Of a stretch of 64,000 bases of DNA, positions 63,468 to 64,000 are shown one piece after another (within the stretch, counting starts at the first letter, position 1; the number at the start of each line of letters is the position of its first letter). A program made the position numbers and the translations under genes. The stretch is from SKVR01 sp037441525. Its GTDB lineage: Bacteria > Bacteroidota > Bacteroidia > Bacteroidales > UBA7960. Under the pieces are notes generated by a model, which did not search any database, was not told the origin of the DNA, and saw only the letters and a program-made list of their open reading frames with translations. The stretch covers positions 130,241 to 194,240 of the forward strand of contig JBBISA010000003.1 of the NCBI GenBank assembly GCA_037441525.1, written 5' to 3'.

Positions 63468-63965
63468 TCAGTTGCTGCCTGCCTGACGATCATAAACAAA
63501 GTCTGCATTATTATTTAAGCTATAACCGGTCATGATCATTCTGATCTCCTTCTGAAGCACTGCAAGTGAGTGGGAAATCATTTCTTCATTGAACCCTTTT
63601 TGCCCCAGGTCAATAGTAATATTCATAGAAACCAGACGACTTATGGCTCGTCCCAGCTCCACCATTTTCCTTTGTGCCAGATTATAATCTATACTGAAGT
63701 TGAAAATATCTTTAAAATAATCAACCGCTTTTTCTGTATAGGCATTCTCCTTTAAAAAATCGTACAGATTTGCCGTTGGCATTTTACGTATCAACTTGAT
63801 AACAGATTCGGTTATCTGCTGGTAAAGAATATCATTTGAACCTTCGAATATCTGAAAAGGGCGACTGTCAATAACTGATCTTCCGGCAATATGGTCGAGT
63901 TTGTATCCTTTGGCACCTACGAGTTGTAAAAGGTATTGTGCCGCTTGTTGAACTAAATCCCGCAA
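63468..63965 (-). CDS. Acyl-CoA dehydrogenase, C-terminal part
   Basis: About 165 residues of the C-terminal helical domain and extension. GRSVIDSRPFQIFEGSNDILYQQ contains the FEGSND motif of acyl-CoA dehydrogenases, preceded by QQAAQYLLQLVGAKGY; the rest is the C-terminal tail of larger family members. The start is not here: family sequence should continue upstream past 63965. However, in this frame the last 35 nt of the window give unrelated residues and a TGA at 63998-63996, next to a perfect palindrome. So the gene is broken, frameshifted or wrongly assembled at the scaffold end. Confidence 0.75.
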   Translation of the reverse strand: MRDLVQQAAQYLLQLVGAKGYKLDHIAGRSVIDSRPFQIFEGSNDILYQQITESVIKLIRKMPTANLYDFLKENAYTEKAVDYFKDIFNFSIDYNLAQRKMVELGRAISRLVSMNITIDLGQKGFNEEMISHSLAVLQKEIRMIMTGYSLNNNADFVYDRQAGSN

Positions 63966-64000
63966 GCGGGATAGCAGCGGGTAAAAATAAAATAATCAAC

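Overview
The window is a stretch of a Bacteroidota chromosome, most likely class Bacteroidia, carried on a metagenome-style scaffold (there is one run of exactly 100 N at 26884-26983). The evidence is a C-terminal type IX secretion (type B) sorting domain, an S46 dipeptidyl-peptidase, LVIVD-repeat and FISUMP proteins, the coaX/OMP/TPR/lptC/CNNM/ppiD gene order, and promoters with the Bacteroidota -7 box TAnnTTTG, several with a TTG about 19-21 nt upstream. Starts lack Shine-Dalgarno sequences, as expected for the phylum.

Layout. 1-2400: end of a cvpA-like gene, an aminotransferase class V gene broken by an in-frame TAA, and an unknown gene. 2446-4950: a Pif1/RecD-like helicase. 5026-12202 (minus strand): a compact sulfur/redox locus. 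It encodes an octaheme cytochrome c of the tetrathionate reductase family, a membrane cytochrome b, an alginate-export-type porin, a lipoprotein with two rhodanese domains, a YeeE/YedE transporter half, a YeeE-rhodanese fusion and a membrane-anchored rhodanese. All three rhodanese proteins end in Gly-Gly-Cys, each written with different codons. Two of the four rhodanese domains have lost the catalytic cysteine. This is the best candidate in the window for an undescribed system. 12706-26423: a response regulator with a C-terminal membrane helix overlapping a YgiQ radical SAM gene, proC, a DUF2179 protein, an S46 peptidase, a mannose-1-phosphate guanylyltransferase, an SprT-like protein with a tiny lipoprotein gene, mlaE/mlaF, an FtsX-like permease and gpmI.

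26424-27470 is a tRNA island (tRNA-Val, tRNA-Phe, minus strand) holding two partial copies of a small GIY-YIG nuclease gene. The 3' coding end of the downstream-complete copy is a tRNA-like sequence, and a segment of about 270 bp (nuclease start, hairpin, tRNA 3' part) appears to be present twice around the N gap. I read this as a tRNA-associated GIY-YIG cassette that tandemly duplicated and broke the assembly.

27522-35350 is the conserved cell-envelope operon: coaX, a beta-barrel protein, a TPR protein, lptC, a CNNM/CorC protein and ppiD. Then come a tungsten-type aldehyde ferredoxin oxidoreductase, a DUF2807 lipoprotein, a cyclophilin, pheS, carA and carB. 45627-48295 is a four-gene set of LVIVD-repeat proteins and paired outer-membrane-like paralogues. 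48477-63308 carries an MFS transporter with a central insertion, a TlpA-like thioredoxin lipoprotein, a FISUMP protein, two ECF sigma factors with their likely membrane partners (the second resembles dual membrane-spanning anti-sigma factors), a T9SS type B cargo protein, an AbgT transporter and a large TPR protein. The window ends in the C-terminal part of an acyl-CoA dehydrogenase on the minus strand.
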